A stretch of DNA of 64,000 nt from Capra hircus (lineage: Eukaryota > Chordata > Mammalia > Artiodactyla > Bovidae), in contig NC_030822.1 of assembly GCF_001704415.2 (NCBI RefSeq), positions 55,979,345 to 56,043,344 on the forward strand, given 5' to 3'. Each line of letters begins with the position of its first letter. The first letter of the stretch is position 1. The notes beneath the pieces were generated by a model that worked only from the letters and a program-made list of their open reading frames with translations, had not been told where the DNA came from and did not search any database. Positions 9,968 through 20,739 of this stretch are shown here, piece after piece. The position numbers and the translations under genes are program-made.

Positions 9968-11312
9968 AACTCAGCAGTGGCCATAGGACTGGAAAAGGTC
10001 AGTTTTCATTCCAATCCCAAAGAAAGCCAATGCCAAAGAATGCTCAAACTACCACACAATTGCACTCATCTCACACGCTAGTAAAGTAATGCTCAAAATT
10101 CTCTAAGCCAGTCTTCAGCAATACGTGAACTGTGAACTTCCAGATGTTCAAGCTGGTTTTAGAAAAGGCAGAGGAACCACAGATCAAATTGCCAACATCT
10201 GCTGGATCATGGAAAAAGCAAGAGAGTTCCAGAAAAACTTCTATTTCTGCTTTATTGACTATGCCAAAGCCTTTGACTATGTGGATCACAATAAGCTGTG
10301 GAAAATTCTGAAAGAGACAGGAATACCAGACCACCTGACCTGCCTCTTGAGAAACCTATATGCAGGTCAGGAAGCAACAGTTAGAACTGGACATGGAACA
10401 ACAGACTGGTTCCAAATAGGAAAAGGAGTACATCAAGGCTATATATTGTCACCCTGCTTATTTAACTTATATGCAGAATACATCATAAGAAACGCTGGGC
10501 TGGAAGAAGCACAAGCTGGAATCAAGATTGCCGGGAGAAATATCAACAACCTCAGATATGCAGATGACACCACCCTTACGGCAGAAAATTAAGAAGAACT
10601 AAAGAGCCTCTTGATGAAAGTGAAAGAAGAGAGTGGAAAAGTTGGCTTAAAGCTCAACATTCAGAAAATTAAGATCATGGGATCCAGTCCCATCACTTCA
10701 TGGGAAATAGATGGGGAAACAGTGGAAACAATGGCTGACTTTATTTTTCCGGGCTCCAAAATTACTGCAGATGGTGACTGCAGCCATGAAATTAAAAGAT
10801 GCTTACTCCTTGGAAGGAAAGTTATGACTAACCTAGACAGCATATTAAAAAGCAGAGACATTACTTTGCCAACAAAGGTCCATCTGGTCAAGGCTATAGT
10901 TTTTCCAGTGGTCATGAATCGATGTGAGAGTTGGACTACAAAGAAAGCTGAGTGCCAAAGAATTGATGCTTTTGAATTGCGGTGTTGGAGAAGACTCTTG
11001 AGAGTCCCTTGGACTGCAAGGAGATCCAACCAGTCCATCCTAAAGGAGATTAGTCCTGGGTGCTCATTGGAGGGACTGATGTTGAAGCTGAAACTCCAAT
11101 AGTTTAGCCACCTCATGCAGAGAGCTGACTCATTAGAAAAGACTCTGATGCTGGGAAAGATTGAGGGCAGGAGAAGGGGACGACAGAGGATGAGATGGTT
11201 GGATGGCATCACCGATGCAATGGACATGGGTTTGGGTGGACTCCAAGAGTTGGTGATGGACAGGGAGGCCTGGCATGCTGCGGTTCATGGGGTCGCAAAG
11301 AGTCAGACTTGA
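9966..11312 (+). pseudogene. BovB reverse-transcriptase ORF, broken by four stops
   Basis: One reading frame (codons starting at multiples of three in this window) runs through the whole copy. The RT signature is readable: QAGFRKGRGTTDQI from about 10149, FIDYAKAFD at about 10251, a GVHQGY..LSP block near 10425, and the catalytic YADD at 10557-10568. The C-terminal part continues past 11100 with RRGRQRMRWLDGITD, typical of BovB. In-frame stops occur at 9984-9986 (TAG), 10104-10106 (TAA), 10590-10592 (TAA) and 11100-11102 (TAG). I detect no frameshift. The encoded enzyme would have primed reverse transcription of BovB RNA and, in trans, of Bov SINEs. This copy is dead. Confidence 0.92.
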
Positions 11313-11335
11313 CTGAGCAACTGAACTGAACTGAA
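9968..11335 (+). mobile_element. BovB (RTE) LINE, 5'-truncated, inserted in L1
   Basis: About 1.37 kb of BovB running from within the reverse-transcriptase domain to the 3' tail (gactgagcaactgaactgaa). The apurinic-like endonuclease half is absent, as usual for 5'-truncated copies. The host L1 appears to continue base-to-base across the insertion, so I see no clear TSD. This is the most complete BovB in the window. Confidence 0.95.
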
Positions 11336-11619
11336 CCCCATACTGTTAATTTATCCCTCCCCCTCCTTTTCCTTATGATAACCATAAGCTTGCTTCCTAT
11401 GTTTGAAGTATATTGGTGCTTTGTAACCAAATACATTTGTATTTTTTTAGATTCCATATATAAGTGACATCATATGCTATTTGTCTTTTTCTGTCTGACT
11501 TCACTTGGTATGATAATCTCTGAGTTCATCCATGTGGCTACAAATGACAACATTTCATTCTTTTTTATGGCTGAGTAGTATTCTATTGTATGTATATGTG
11601 TGTGTATATTATATATATA
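11336..11619 (-). mobile_element. L1 LINE 3' end, middle part
   Basis: Continuation of the L1 at 9752. The minus-strand translation gives the end of L1 ORF2 (IEYYSAIKKNEMLSFVATWM) at about 11510-11590. The copy is interrupted again at 11620 by a SINE. Confidence 0.88.
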
Positions 11620-11783
11620 GAAGGCAATGGCACCCCACTCCAGTACTCTTGCCTGGAGAATCCCATGGATGGAGGAGCCTGGTAGGCTGCAGTCCATGGT
11701 GTCGTGAAGAGTTGGACACGACTGAGTGACTTCACTTTCACTTTTCACTCTCATGCATTGGAGAAGGAAATGGCAACCCACTC
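11620..11783 (+). mobile_element. Bov-A2 SINE, inserted in L1
   Basis: It starts at the Bov-A unit (gaaggcaatggcaccccact), passes the A-unit linker 'cttcactttcacttttcact' and ends 20-30 bp into the second unit (ggagaaggaaatggcaaccc). The L1 resumes at 11784. Confidence 0.88.
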
Positions 11784-11870
11784 TATCTTATATCTTCATC
11801 CTTCCATCTGTTGATGGACACTTAGGTTGTTTCCATGTCTTGCCTATTGCAAATAGTGCAGCTAGATTTT
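11784..11870 (-). mobile_element. L1 LINE, right part
   Basis: 'ccatctgttgatggacactt', 'ggttgtttccatgtcttgc' and 'aaatagtgcagctaga' are the antisense of L1 ORF2 just upstream of the segment at 11336. The L1 is 5'-truncated near 11870. Confidence 0.85.
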
Positions 11871-11944
11871 CTTATACCTCGTATCACTGCCCCATCACAT
11901 CTTGTCTACTAACTCTTAGGTAAGCAGAGGGCTAGAAAATAACA

Positions 11945-12060
11945 TATAATTCATCTCATTTTACAGATAAGACAAAGTTTCTAGAAAGATTAAATGACTG
12001 CTCAAGCTATTATGACTAGTTTTTGATAGAGAAAGAACTGGAATTCATTCTTCTAATATT
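11945..12060 (-). mobile_element. MIR SINE
   Basis: 'ctcattttacagataagaca', 'agattaaatgactgctcaag' and 'gaactggaattcattctt' give the antisense MIR core in the correct order. Confidence 0.75.
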
Positions 12061-13770
12061 CAGTAGAAAGTTCTCTCCACCCTACCAATTAGTCAACCAT
12101 ATGTCAATGGGAATCCACTGGAGACTGGAACTTAACTTTGGGGGGGAAATATACCTTTGTTTGGAAAAAAGTCATCAAAAGAAACATTTTACCAATGCAA
12201 ATCTAATACAAGGACACATTAAGATGCTTGAAGAAGAACTGGGACCTATAAAGTAACCCAAAATGTTGATGCTTCCAGTTGAGCCTTCAAGTTTATTTAC
12301 ATACATTTATAGTAAGTATACATTTATAGTAATTGATTACATTTATGGTAATTTAATTTACCCTAACCATTTCCCTACATATTTTGCTAGAAAATTTTTC
12401 TTTATCTAAATCTAAATTTCAAAAGAGAAATGCCTGAAAATTCCTGTTTGTGTCCTTATGGAATGATTTGCTCCCCAAGGATTAAGTATGGAGACTGAAA
12501 GTAGGAAAGCATAGACTTCCAATTTGAAGTGAAGGATAGAACTGGACTAAATCTAATACAACACAACTTAGACTAAACTGATTGTGTCAACATATGACAT
12601 TATATAATACTGAACAAAATGGACTTTGGTTATTGCCTTGTGGAACCACTGTATTGGTGCTTGGGATTATGTAGACAGAGGCAACCTTGGGGATTTCCTC
12701 TGAAAGTCAATCTTGGGATAAGAAAAAAAAAAAAAAGACTCAAATGAAAGAGAAAATTTGTCCTTTATCATTTGAAAAATCAGAGTCAGTTGGTCTGGAA
12801 TCAGGAAAGATGGGAAAGACATGCACCTTCCAGGGAAACAGAACAGTAGCTTGTCAGGAATCTAGCTGAGAACAGTGCTATGAAGTTTGGTTCATGCTCA
12901 TGGATTCTGAGGACAACCGATGCTAGAAGCAATGAACTGCTATTATACTGAATGCTTTAATTAATGCTTATTAAAAACCATAGTCTGACCTCAGGTGGGC
13001 TGATGGGAATTAGGAAAAGCTAAGCCCCATGATTAAGAAGAAGCCAAGAGAAGATTGGATGTCCCTCTCACTTAAGCCAGATTTGGGGTTACCAGTGGCC
13101 ACAGCCTTCAGCCAAAAATTTAGGACTAGGCGGGCAATGATCTCTGTGCGATCATCAGCAACAGGGACAGTAGGAAGGCAGAAGATTAGTGGACCAAAGA
13201 GACCAGAGAAGATTCTGAAGTTCTAATTCCAGAAGAGAAGTTGTGTGGATGGGCACTTTGATGGGACTAATTTGGGGGCAATTAGGCTAGCAGGAAATCC
13301 TACCAGGTATTAAAATTCTCTTGGTTGCAAGTGAGAACAATCAGCTCTGGCTAATCTAAATTTTTTCCTTTAAAAGACAGGATGGAAGATATAGTAGAAG
13401 GATAGTTGGGATATCTCACTGAACAGAAGGCATAATTAGGCAATCAAAACTCAGGATTCACAACTATGTGAGTTGATGGAACCTTATGCAAGGTGCAGAC
13501 ATTAATATAGCTAGTCTCTGATTTCCAGTCAAATTCTGTTTCTCTTTGTTTCAAAAAATCCAATTCAAAAAGAATCAGAATGACTTGAGGTCAGTGGAGA
13601 CCTATCCCTACATATAACTAGTTATCCCTATGTATAACTAGAGGAGGAATATCTTCTCTCTTCCCACGCAGTTTGGGTCTATTAAATAAGAACTGTTTCC
13701 ATAACAGAAACATCAACTTGTGTTCTCCACCATTTACTGTGACCCCTCTCACTTCTCTCCAAGGAGGCAC
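12061..13770. other. 1.7 kb without a recognised gene
   Basis: AT-rich DNA. There is an imperfect local duplication near 12300-12350 (acatttatagtaa repeated with changes), a 14-A tract near 12723-12736 and a short near-duplicate (tatccctacatataactag / tatccctatgtataactag) at 13602-13640. The stretch 13310-13600 has the feel of an old interspersed repeat (ctcttggttgcaagtgagaa), but I cannot assign the family. Confidence 0.35.
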
Positions 13771-14212
13771 TATTAGTTTCCTATTGTTGTAGAACAAATA
13801 ATCAGAGACTTAGTGACCTCAAACAAAGGGCATGTGTTTTTTTTGTTTTTTTTTTTTTTAATTTTAAAATCTTTAATTCTTTAATTCTTACATGCATGTG
13901 TTAATTCAAATGTTTCTGTTGATCAGGAGACACACAGCTCCACTGAGTCCTCAGCTCGTGATCTCATAGGCAGCAAAGTGTCAGCTGAGCTGTGTTCTTA
14001 TCTGAATGTTCAAGTGGGGACAAATAAGCTTCCAAGCTCATTCACATTGTTGGCAGAATTTATGTCTTTGTGGCTGTAGGACAGGGGACCCTGAATTTTT
14101 GCTGTTGTCAGTTGCCCACGTATCGTAAAGGCCATCCCACTACCTTGCCCTGTGAGCTTCCTTCAGTGTGGTGGCTTACTCCATCAAGCCAGCAAGGGAA
14201 ATCTCTCTCCCA
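13771..14212 (+). mobile_element. MaLR/MLT1-type LTR, left part
   Basis: It starts with 'tattagtttcctattgttgt' and 'agagacttagtgacctca', the usual MaLR LTR beginning. It is split by two later insertions (13839-13893 and 14224-14752) and continues at 14764. Without them the LTR is about 0.6 kb. It has no coding content. Confidence 0.65.
13839..13893 (-). mobile_element. Tiny L1 tail insertion (55 bp) with TSD
   Basis: A T-rich tract followed by 'aattttaaaatctttaattc' is the reverse complement of the end of a ruminant L1 3' UTR. The 9-bp repeat gcatgtgtt at 13830-13838 and 13894-13902 brackets it. This is an extremely 5'-truncated L1 insertion into the LTR. Confidence 0.65.
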
Positions 14213-14223
14213 GGGGACAGCTT

Positions 14224-14752
14224 GTTGTTGTTGTTCAGTCGCTCAGTCATGTCTAACTCTTTGTGACCCCACGGACTACAGCATTGCCAGGCTTCCCTAT
14301 CCTTCACTATCTCCCAGAGTTTGCTCAAATTCATGTCCATTGAGTTGGTGATGCCACCCAACCATCTCATCCTCTGTCACTCTCTTTTCCTCCTGCCCTC
14401 AGTCTTTGCCAGCATCAAGGTCTTTCCCAATGAGTCAGCTCTTTGCATCCGGTGGCCAAAGTATTGGAGTTTAGTTTCAGCATCAGTCCTTCCAATGAAT
14501 ACTCAGGGTTAATTTCCTTTAGGATTGACTTGTTTGATCTCCTTGCCATCCAAGGGACTCTCAAGAGTCTTCTCCAACACCACAGTTCAAAAGCATCAAT
14601 TTTTTGGCACTAAGCCTTCTTTATGGTCCAGCTATCACATCCATACATGATTACTAGAAAAACCATATCTTTGACTATACAGACCTGTGTCAGCAAAGTG
14701 GTGTCTCTGCTTTCTAATACACTGTCTAGGTTTACCATAGCTTTTCTTCCAT
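14224..14752 (-). mobile_element. BovB LINE 3' part with TSD, inserted in the LTR
   Basis: Antisense BovB: tail (gttgttgttcagtcgctcag) at left, then 'gtgatgccacccaaccatct', 'agcatcaaggtctttcccaa' and further into the ORF up to 14752. A perfect 11-bp direct repeat, ggggacagctt, lies at 14213-14223 and 14753-14763. It proves insertion into pre-existing LTR sequence and gives exact ends (529 bp). Confidence 0.95.
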
Positions 14753-14763
14753 GGGGACAGCTT

Positions 14764-14986
14764 AGCTTCTCTTTTAAGAGCTTTTACCTATTGAATTTAG
14801 AACCACTCCCTTCTGATTAACTCCCAATCCACTGATTTGTAACCTTAATTACTTCTGCAAAATCCCTTCACCTTTATCGTGTTCCACTGACCAGAAGCAA
14901 GTCACAGGTCCTGCTCATGTTTAAGGGAAAAGGATCATACAGAGCATAAGCCTGAAGGGGTGGGTATCATGGGGCCACCCTAGGGT
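14764..14986 (+). mobile_element. MaLR/MLT1-type LTR, right part
   Basis: 'gaccagaagcaagtcacagg', 'tcctgctcatgtttaagg' and 'ggggtgggtatcatggggcc' are the 3' blocks of the LTR begun at 13771. Confidence 0.6.
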
Positions 14987-15969
14987 ATATCTGCACAGGG
15001 ACTTGGATCCAATGAGATGGGTAGGGAGTAAGGCTTTGATCTCCTTCTTAACATGCATATTCTCTCACATCTCACCTTTTCTCATCTTCCTACACACAGG
15101 TCACAAGATTTCTCGTCTCCTCCATGTAGTAAGCTCACCAGGGCAGGCCAGCAGTGTCTCCATTTTCTACCTACAACTAGGAAATTTCAACCCAGGAGGG
15201 AAGGAAAGAAAACTCATGTTCCAAACTTCATTAAGCCTCAGATCCAAACTTTATTTTCCTATTCAACTTTACCACCCGCAAAACCGATATATTGATCCCT
15301 GATTCCTTCCCACTGGTTTCAGAACTCAGAGAGGAAAGTTCTGATTTATTAGAGTCTGGAACGCCACTTGTTATTCTGAGGTCTGGCACCAAAGTCGTGA
15401 AAACCATTCTCAGTTAGACAGCCACCCTAAAATGCACCTCCCCTACGCCCTGACAATTTGGAGGTAGAGGAAACAGATAAAGGTTTTGGTAGTTGCAGGC
15501 ACCTGACACTTAGGACACTTTAATATAAGGGAGGAAAAGCACAAAGCGTGTCACTTGTCTTGGAGATTTAAAGGCTCCTTTACACCTCATTTTCACCCTG
15601 ATTTTGGAAAGGGTATAGCTGCTACAGCAAACAGCTAGGGTATTTATTAATGTAAGAAGGCCTTTTCCTCCACATCCCATCCAACCATAAGTTCCCTCCA
15701 TCTGTTTGTTTGTGTGTGTTTTCGATCCCTCCACCTCTTCTTACAACAGGGAGGACTAGGCGGTGTGTGGTGGCCACAAGCACGCCTGCGTCTGTCACAA
15801 CTCCAATACCCTCTAACGTTTCCTGGGGCCACAATCTCAACCCATCACCCCGTCCCACAAGTCAGGAACAGGTTAACTGAGAATGAGGCAGTTCAGACTC
15901 TAAACCTGCATCACTGTTCCCCAACCAGGAAGAAGCAAATTCACAAGAGCCACCACATACAAGCATCCT
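14987..15969. other. Non-repeat sequence, no gene seen
   Basis: Several overlapping short frames lie on both strands between 15003 and 15971. None has a recognisable domain and they overlap one another, so I treat them as chance. Confidence 0.35.
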
Positions 15970-16052
15970 GAAGAGAAACTGAAGCACGAAGAAGCTGAGT
16001 AACTGTCTCAGAACACACAGGAGTCGGCACCCAAGTGGAGAGTTGGATTTGT
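15970..16052 (-). mobile_element. MIR SINE
   Basis: 'agaaactgaagcacgaagaa', 'gctgagtaactgtctcagaa' and 'cccaagtggagagttggat' match the antisense MIR core order. Confidence 0.6.
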
Positions 16053-16139
16053 TTGTTTGTAGCTCCTGATACCACGTAGCTCCCTTAATACAGAGCTGAG
16101 GTGTTTAACCCCCCACATGCTTAACATCTCCTGAGAGAC

Positions 16140-16360
16140 GGGCTGCTGATGTAAATAAACCAGGAACCCAGTGGCTCTTGGGGGGGTCAGCTCCTGGGAC
16201 ACTTTAGTTAAGGCGGTTAATAACCACAGCAACATGATTTATTACTTAGCACTCGAAGGGAACCGGCTGTCACTGCAGTACCTCCTGCCCCAGTCCAGCT
16301 CCTTCATTTGCATAGGTAATGGTCATGTTATTAACAGCTCATTAGTGTCAGGCCCAGGTG
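16140..16360. promoter_or_regulatory. Candidate conserved regulatory block with POU octamer
   Basis: A repeat-free block rich in homeodomain-type cores (gttaataaccac, ttattaacagctcattagtg). It contains the exact POU octamer ATTTGCAT at 16306-16313 and a nearby TAATGG. No frame or splice context is present. The call is inference from composition; conservation has not been tested. Confidence 0.35.
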
Positions 16361-16542
16361 ACCAGAAAGACAGACTCAGTGGACCAGAGGGAAAGAGCCT
16401 CTTGCATTTCAAAGGAAACCCTATCAAGAGTCGTATTCCAGGCCCAAGAAGGGGCTGGTATGACCCAGACATGGAGGGTTCTAAAAGAGGAGGACGCTTT
16501 CTTAATGACAAGGTATAACTCCAAATAGCATTGCGTGCATGC

Positions 16543-16757
16543 ACGCTCTGTCACTCAGTCGTGTCTGACTCTCTGTAACACCATAGACTGTAGCCCGCCA
16601 GGCTCCTCTGTCCATGGGATTCTCCAGGCAAGAATACTGGAGTAGGTTGCCATTTCCTTCTCCAGGGGCTCTTTCCAACCCAGGAATCGAACCTGCATGT
16701 CCTACACTTACTGCGTCTGCAGGCAGATTCCTTACTACTGAGCCACCTGGGAAGCCC
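16543..16757 (-). mobile_element. Bov-tA SINE
   Basis: Complete antisense unit from 'ctgtcactcagtcgtgtctg' through 'ctccaggcaagaatactgg' to the tRNA-like head 'gagccacctgggaagccc'. Confidence 0.93.
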
Positions 16758-16758
16758 T

Positions 16759-16891
16759 CCTGCTGCTGCTGCTGCTAAGTTCAGTCGTGTCCGACTCTGT
16801 GCCACCCCATAGACGGCAGCCCACCAGGCTCCCCTGTCCCTGGGATTCTCCAGGCAAGAACACTGGAGTGGGTTGCCATCTCCTTCTCCAG
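16759..16891 (-). mobile_element. Bov-A2-type SINE unit with (TGC)n tail
   Basis: Immediately adjoins the previous SINE. It begins with a (TGC)n tract at 16761-16776, the usual Bov-A2 tail, then 'ttcagtcgtgtccgactctg' and the body to 'gccatctccttctcca'. The two SINEs lie head to tail in the same orientation. Confidence 0.9.
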
Positions 16892-16899
16892 ATAAAACC

Positions 16900-17090
16900 T
16901 AGGGAAATTCAAATAAACTGTGAACTTCATAATAAAAATTTGTTAATATTGGGCCATTAATTGTAACAAATGCACTGTACTAACAGAAGATGTTAATAAT
17001 AGGAGTAACCAGGTGTGGGTTATGTGAGATCTCCCTGAACCATCTTTTTCTGTAAATCTAAAAGTGCTCTAAAATAAATAGCTTGATTTT
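16900..17090 (+). mobile_element. Old L1 (L1M) 3' UTR
   Basis: 'ttaattgtaacaaatgcact', 'agaagatgttaataatagg', 'ccaggtgtgggttatgtg' and 'tgctctaaaataaatagc' are the sense 3' terminus of an old mammalian L1. Confidence 0.75.
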
Positions 17091-17164
17091 ATAACTCTCT
17101 TGCTATATATGATACAGTCCAGCCCAAGCCTTGTTATTGTTCAATCAGTGTTGGTCCTCGATGC

Positions 17165-17315
17165 CTTAATAAGGTAGGGAGAATAGGCATCTTTACCTTT
17201 CCTTTACAAATGAAATAACTGAGATCTAGAGAAATTAAGTGACTTGCCCGTGATCACATAGCTATTAAGTGTAAGAGATTAGTTTCATTCTCAGGCCTTT
17301 CAACTTAAAATGAAT
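17165..17315 (-). mobile_element. MIR SINE
   Basis: 'tcctttacaaatgaaataac', 'gaaattaagtgacttgcccg' and 'tgatcacatagctattaagt' form a well-preserved antisense MIR core. Confidence 0.85.
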
Positions 17316-17959
17316 GTTATCATCTCAGAGAGAACAAGGATAAAGAAAAAAGACAGGTTTCTCTCTAACAGCCAGAGCAGTTGGCAGTAGGGGCTGTTGA
17401 TAGGGACAGATGAAAGGTCAAGGTCAGCCAGCAGTTGATGGTCATTCTTATAGGTCTCATATTATGAAGCATTAGAGTGACAAAAAAAAATTCCATGTAC
17501 CCCTCTTTGTCTCTCATCCTTTCCCAAACCTCCCCCACATCCTACATGTGGAAACACAATCCAGAATTCTTGTGGAAGTATTTTTGTTGACCCACAAAAC
17601 AAACTGACATGATGACCTTTCATCCTCTTTCTCTTTACTTGACTTCAAAACCTCATCCCACAGAATGTCAGTAACAGCCCCAGTGTAGAAAAGAAGTGGT
17701 CCAGGTTTGCACAAAATGAGTTAAGGGGCAATGAGGACCCTAAATCTAGCTCCATTTCAGCCTCTCATACTTTCCTCCAGCCCCTGCTGTTTTCTAATCC
17801 ATCTGGAAGCAAACAGGAGAGACTCAGCTGTGAGCAAGTTTGGAGACGTGGAGAGAGACATTGGTGACTAGGCCCTGCTGTTGCCCAAAGAAGAAAATGA
17901 TGTAAGAGGAAGAAAAGAGACTGATTATAGGTGAGGCAAATACACTGAAATGCTCCTGA
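17316..17959. other. Non-repeat sequence, no gene seen
   Basis: No repeat family or gene is recognised. Minus-strand frames at 17514-17714 and 17765-18178 have no domain and partly translate the MIR that follows. Confidence 0.35.
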
Positions 17960-18060
17960 TTTTAACCCAAATCCAAACCAGTTGTTGGCTTTGGGACAGG
18001 TCATTTTCATCTCTCTGTGACCCAATTTCCTCTTCTGGACAATGACAGATGTGGAGGAGC
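17960..18060 (+). mobile_element. MIR SINE, diverged
   Basis: 'tggctttgggacaggtcatt', 'catctctctgtgacccaat' and 'tcctcttctggacaatgac' follow the sense MIR core. Confidence 0.6.
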
Positions 18061-18499
18061 CAGTCTCTAAGCTGCCTCTGAACTTGAGCCTTCTGTGGCC
18101 TAGCTCACTATCACAGATATCATTCTGCTGATTAGGCTGGGCTCTCCTTGACTGGAAGAGAAGCCGATGAAAATGCAATCAGGGGGTGATAGACACACTG
18201 AATCAAAGTCATAATGTACTTATTTTGATGAGGGGGAAAGTCCCTGGTCCTTTCTCTACAAGAAGAAAATGTTCAAGTAACCATGAAACTCACCACAGAT
18301 TATTCAACAAATGCCCACTGCCTTTATTATGCTACACTGTACAGAGGATTGGAGACGAAAGGGGTATTGGAGATGTCAAAGAGGCATAATCAATTTTTTA
18401 AGAGCTTACAAGCTTCCGTCATACAACCCAACCCAAGAATTACAAATATCAAACTGTCTGCTGTGTCCTGTACGTAAATATTTTGTAATGAAGATGTAC

Positions 18500-18599
18500 G
18501 TGGAGGTGGGGGAGGGAAGGATTGGGAATCTGGGGTTGGAGAAGTAAACTGCTGTATATAGAATGGATAAGCAACAAGGTCCTACTATATGGCACAGGG
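18500..18599 (+). mobile_element. L1 LINE 3' end, left part
   Basis: 'atagaatggataagcaacaa' and 'ggtcctactatatggcacag' belong to the ruminant L1 3' UTR in sense orientation. The element continues at 18827 after the SINE. Confidence 0.82.
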
Positions 18600-18811
18600 C
18601 TTTCCCTGGTGGCTCAGAAGGTAAATAATCCACCCGCAATGTAGGAGACTCAGGTTCGATCCCTGGGTTGGGAAGATCCCCTGGAGAAAAGAACGGCATC
18701 CCACTCTAGTATTCTTGCCCGGAGAACTCCATGGACAGAAGATCCTGGTGGGCTACAGTTCGTGGAGTTTGAAAGAGTCGAACATGACTAAACAACTAAC
18801 ACTTTCACACG
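18600..18811 (+). mobile_element. Bov-tA SINE with TSD, inserted in L1
   Basis: Full-length sense SINE (ctttccctggtggctcagaa head, 'ggttcgatccctgggttggg', 'gaacatgactaaacaac' end). The 15-bp TSD at 18585-18599 and 18812-18826 (ctatatggcacaggg, one mismatch) is part of the L1, so the SINE is the younger element. Confidence 0.96.
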
Positions 18812-19020
18812 CTATATAGCACAGGGAATATCAATATAAATACATACTCAATATCCTGTGATAAACCATAATGGGAAAGACTATGAAAAAAGGTATATAT
18901 ACATATATGTACAATATATTTTGTGTCTATACAGTACATATACACAACTAAGTCACTTTGGTGTATAGCAGAAATTAACACAACATTGTATATCAACTAT
19001 ATCTCAATAAAATCTTAAAA
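18812..19020 (+). mobile_element. L1 LINE 3' end, right part
   Basis: It resumes with 'ctatatagcacagggaatat' and runs to the 3' end 'tatatctcaataaaatctt'. No coding sequence is included. Confidence 0.85.
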
Positions 19021-20317
19021 AGATGCACATGAGAGTACACATGTGAGTGTTTGTGCTTGGATGGTTGTGTGCGCAGTCCTCCTGCCCTGACTCACCCAGT
19101 ATCTCCACTTGCCTTATCATGAATAATCTCCTGGAGGAAGTAAGCCTTGCGAGATGAGCATTTATCCTCTGGGATGCACTCAAGCCGAGTGAGGCCTGAA
19201 GCTGCAGGAGATCCGAATATCTGATGACATCTTCATCAGATCTTGGCCTGGGGAGCTCGGGGTCAGCTGATAGTGGTGGGGGCCTGGGGGGGTCCCCTGC
19301 TCTGCTCTGTGTCCCTCCCTGAACATGCTTTCCTCCTTCCTTTCTTCTCCTCCCCCAACCCTGCTCCCTGCATGCATTTCCCTCCCCTTCTGGCTACATA
19401 CTGCCATGTCCCAGACTCTCCTAAGGGCAACAAATGACTCCTATCATTTTTAAAATGTAATCAACTGCGTTTGATCCAGCAGGTGCTTTTGTGAGTATGG
19501 GTTTAAAAAAAAAAAAAAGCAGATTGAAAAAAGTGGATAAAATATAAATTAAAAAAGAAGAATGGGTCTGGTTACAATCAATAACCCCAGAATTATTGAC
19601 TCCTCTTCCCATTACACTGTGATGCCTCTGTAATCTTGCTGGCAGATTCTATAAAGGACGCATCTGTGCAAGATGAGATGTCCATTGTCAAAAGTTATAA
19701 TTCTCTCCAACACAACTCCCATAACAGCAGTCAGGCAGTTTCTGCAGAGCGATCTGGTGTCTGGGAACCACATGACATCACTCTCTAAAACCCATTTTGT
19801 GTCTCTGCCCTGGGCTCTCTCTGTCCTCAGCAAGTTGGCAAGAGGAAAGGAACCAGAAGCTGCACCTTGGCCCAGCCTGGTGTCCTGAGTTCACACCTTT
19901 CAGGCTCTCCTTGGCCCTTCCAAAGCCCATTTTGGAGAGGCTTATGCCTCTACCCTTAGTAGGGCAAAGTTCTACTGGAAACAACTGGATTATGCACTGA
20001 GGAAAAACTGAAGCTAATCTCTATTTCCCTGTACAGATTCTGCATGTGGGACTGTGGCTCAAAAGAACAATTTGGCTGAGGGGCAGAGTTTGGAGTTGGT
20101 TACCATAGGTTGCTCCAGGGCAGGTGAGAGCAGGTCGTAGTCGTATATCAAGTAGGAGAAGTAATTCGCTGGCACAAGGACCCAGGAAGCCAGGCCCCTT
20201 GACAGGAGGGCCCCAGACCCACCAGGAGTCAAAGAGACTCTCCAACTGGGAGCCACAGACCCCGGCAGGCAGCTGCTGGCCCGAGGAGTCCTTTGGCACT
20301 CCATGTTAACTCCCCAG
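19021..20317. other. Mostly unique DNA, weak regulatory candidate at 19440-19620
   Basis: No gene is seen. The AT-rich part at 19440-19620 carries a 14-A tract (19505-19518) and homeodomain-like cores (acaatcaataacc, agaattattgact). The rest is of mixed composition, with short opposing frames that I read as chance. Confidence 0.3.
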
Positions 20318-20460
20318 GAGACGGTGTGGCCGAATGTGAAGGGCACTGGTCTGGGAGCTGTGTGACCTTGACAAAAACCACCTCTCTCTGAGCCTCAGCA
20401 TCCTCACTGCAGAGGAGAGTGTTGACGGGACAACCTCACAGGCCCTTCCAACTATGTGAT
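20318..20460 (+). mobile_element. MIR SINE (MIRc-like)
   Basis: 'gggagctgtgtgaccttgac', 'cctctctctgagcctcagca' and 'cccttccaactatgtgatga' run in sense MIR order. Confidence 0.75.
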
Positions 20461-20739
20461 GAGTGACTGTCTCTCCTTCGATGCTGGGTGGCAGTAGGAG
20501 CTGGAACTTCCATCACCTCTCAGCCTTCCCAGCCTGCCGGCTGATGCCCCTGTTCTGACCCCAGGAAGAGCCCGCTTCTTCTCCCCAGAGGGGTTAGGGA
20601 GTCCCCCTGCTGAAGCAGGACACTGGAAAGCCTGGGTGGGCCCTGCCCTCAGGGACGCTCTGTCCAAACGGCAAGCAAAGCTCTGCTGGTTTTGATGATG
20701 AAGATTTACAGCCAGAAGTGAGTTTCCCTGGCAATATTG

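Noticed and set aside
9961..11349. ctgttaa at 9961-9967 and 11343-11349 as a TSD for the BovB in L1
   Set aside because: The second copy is seven bases away from the BovB end and the L1 reads through without it, so the match is likely coincidental.
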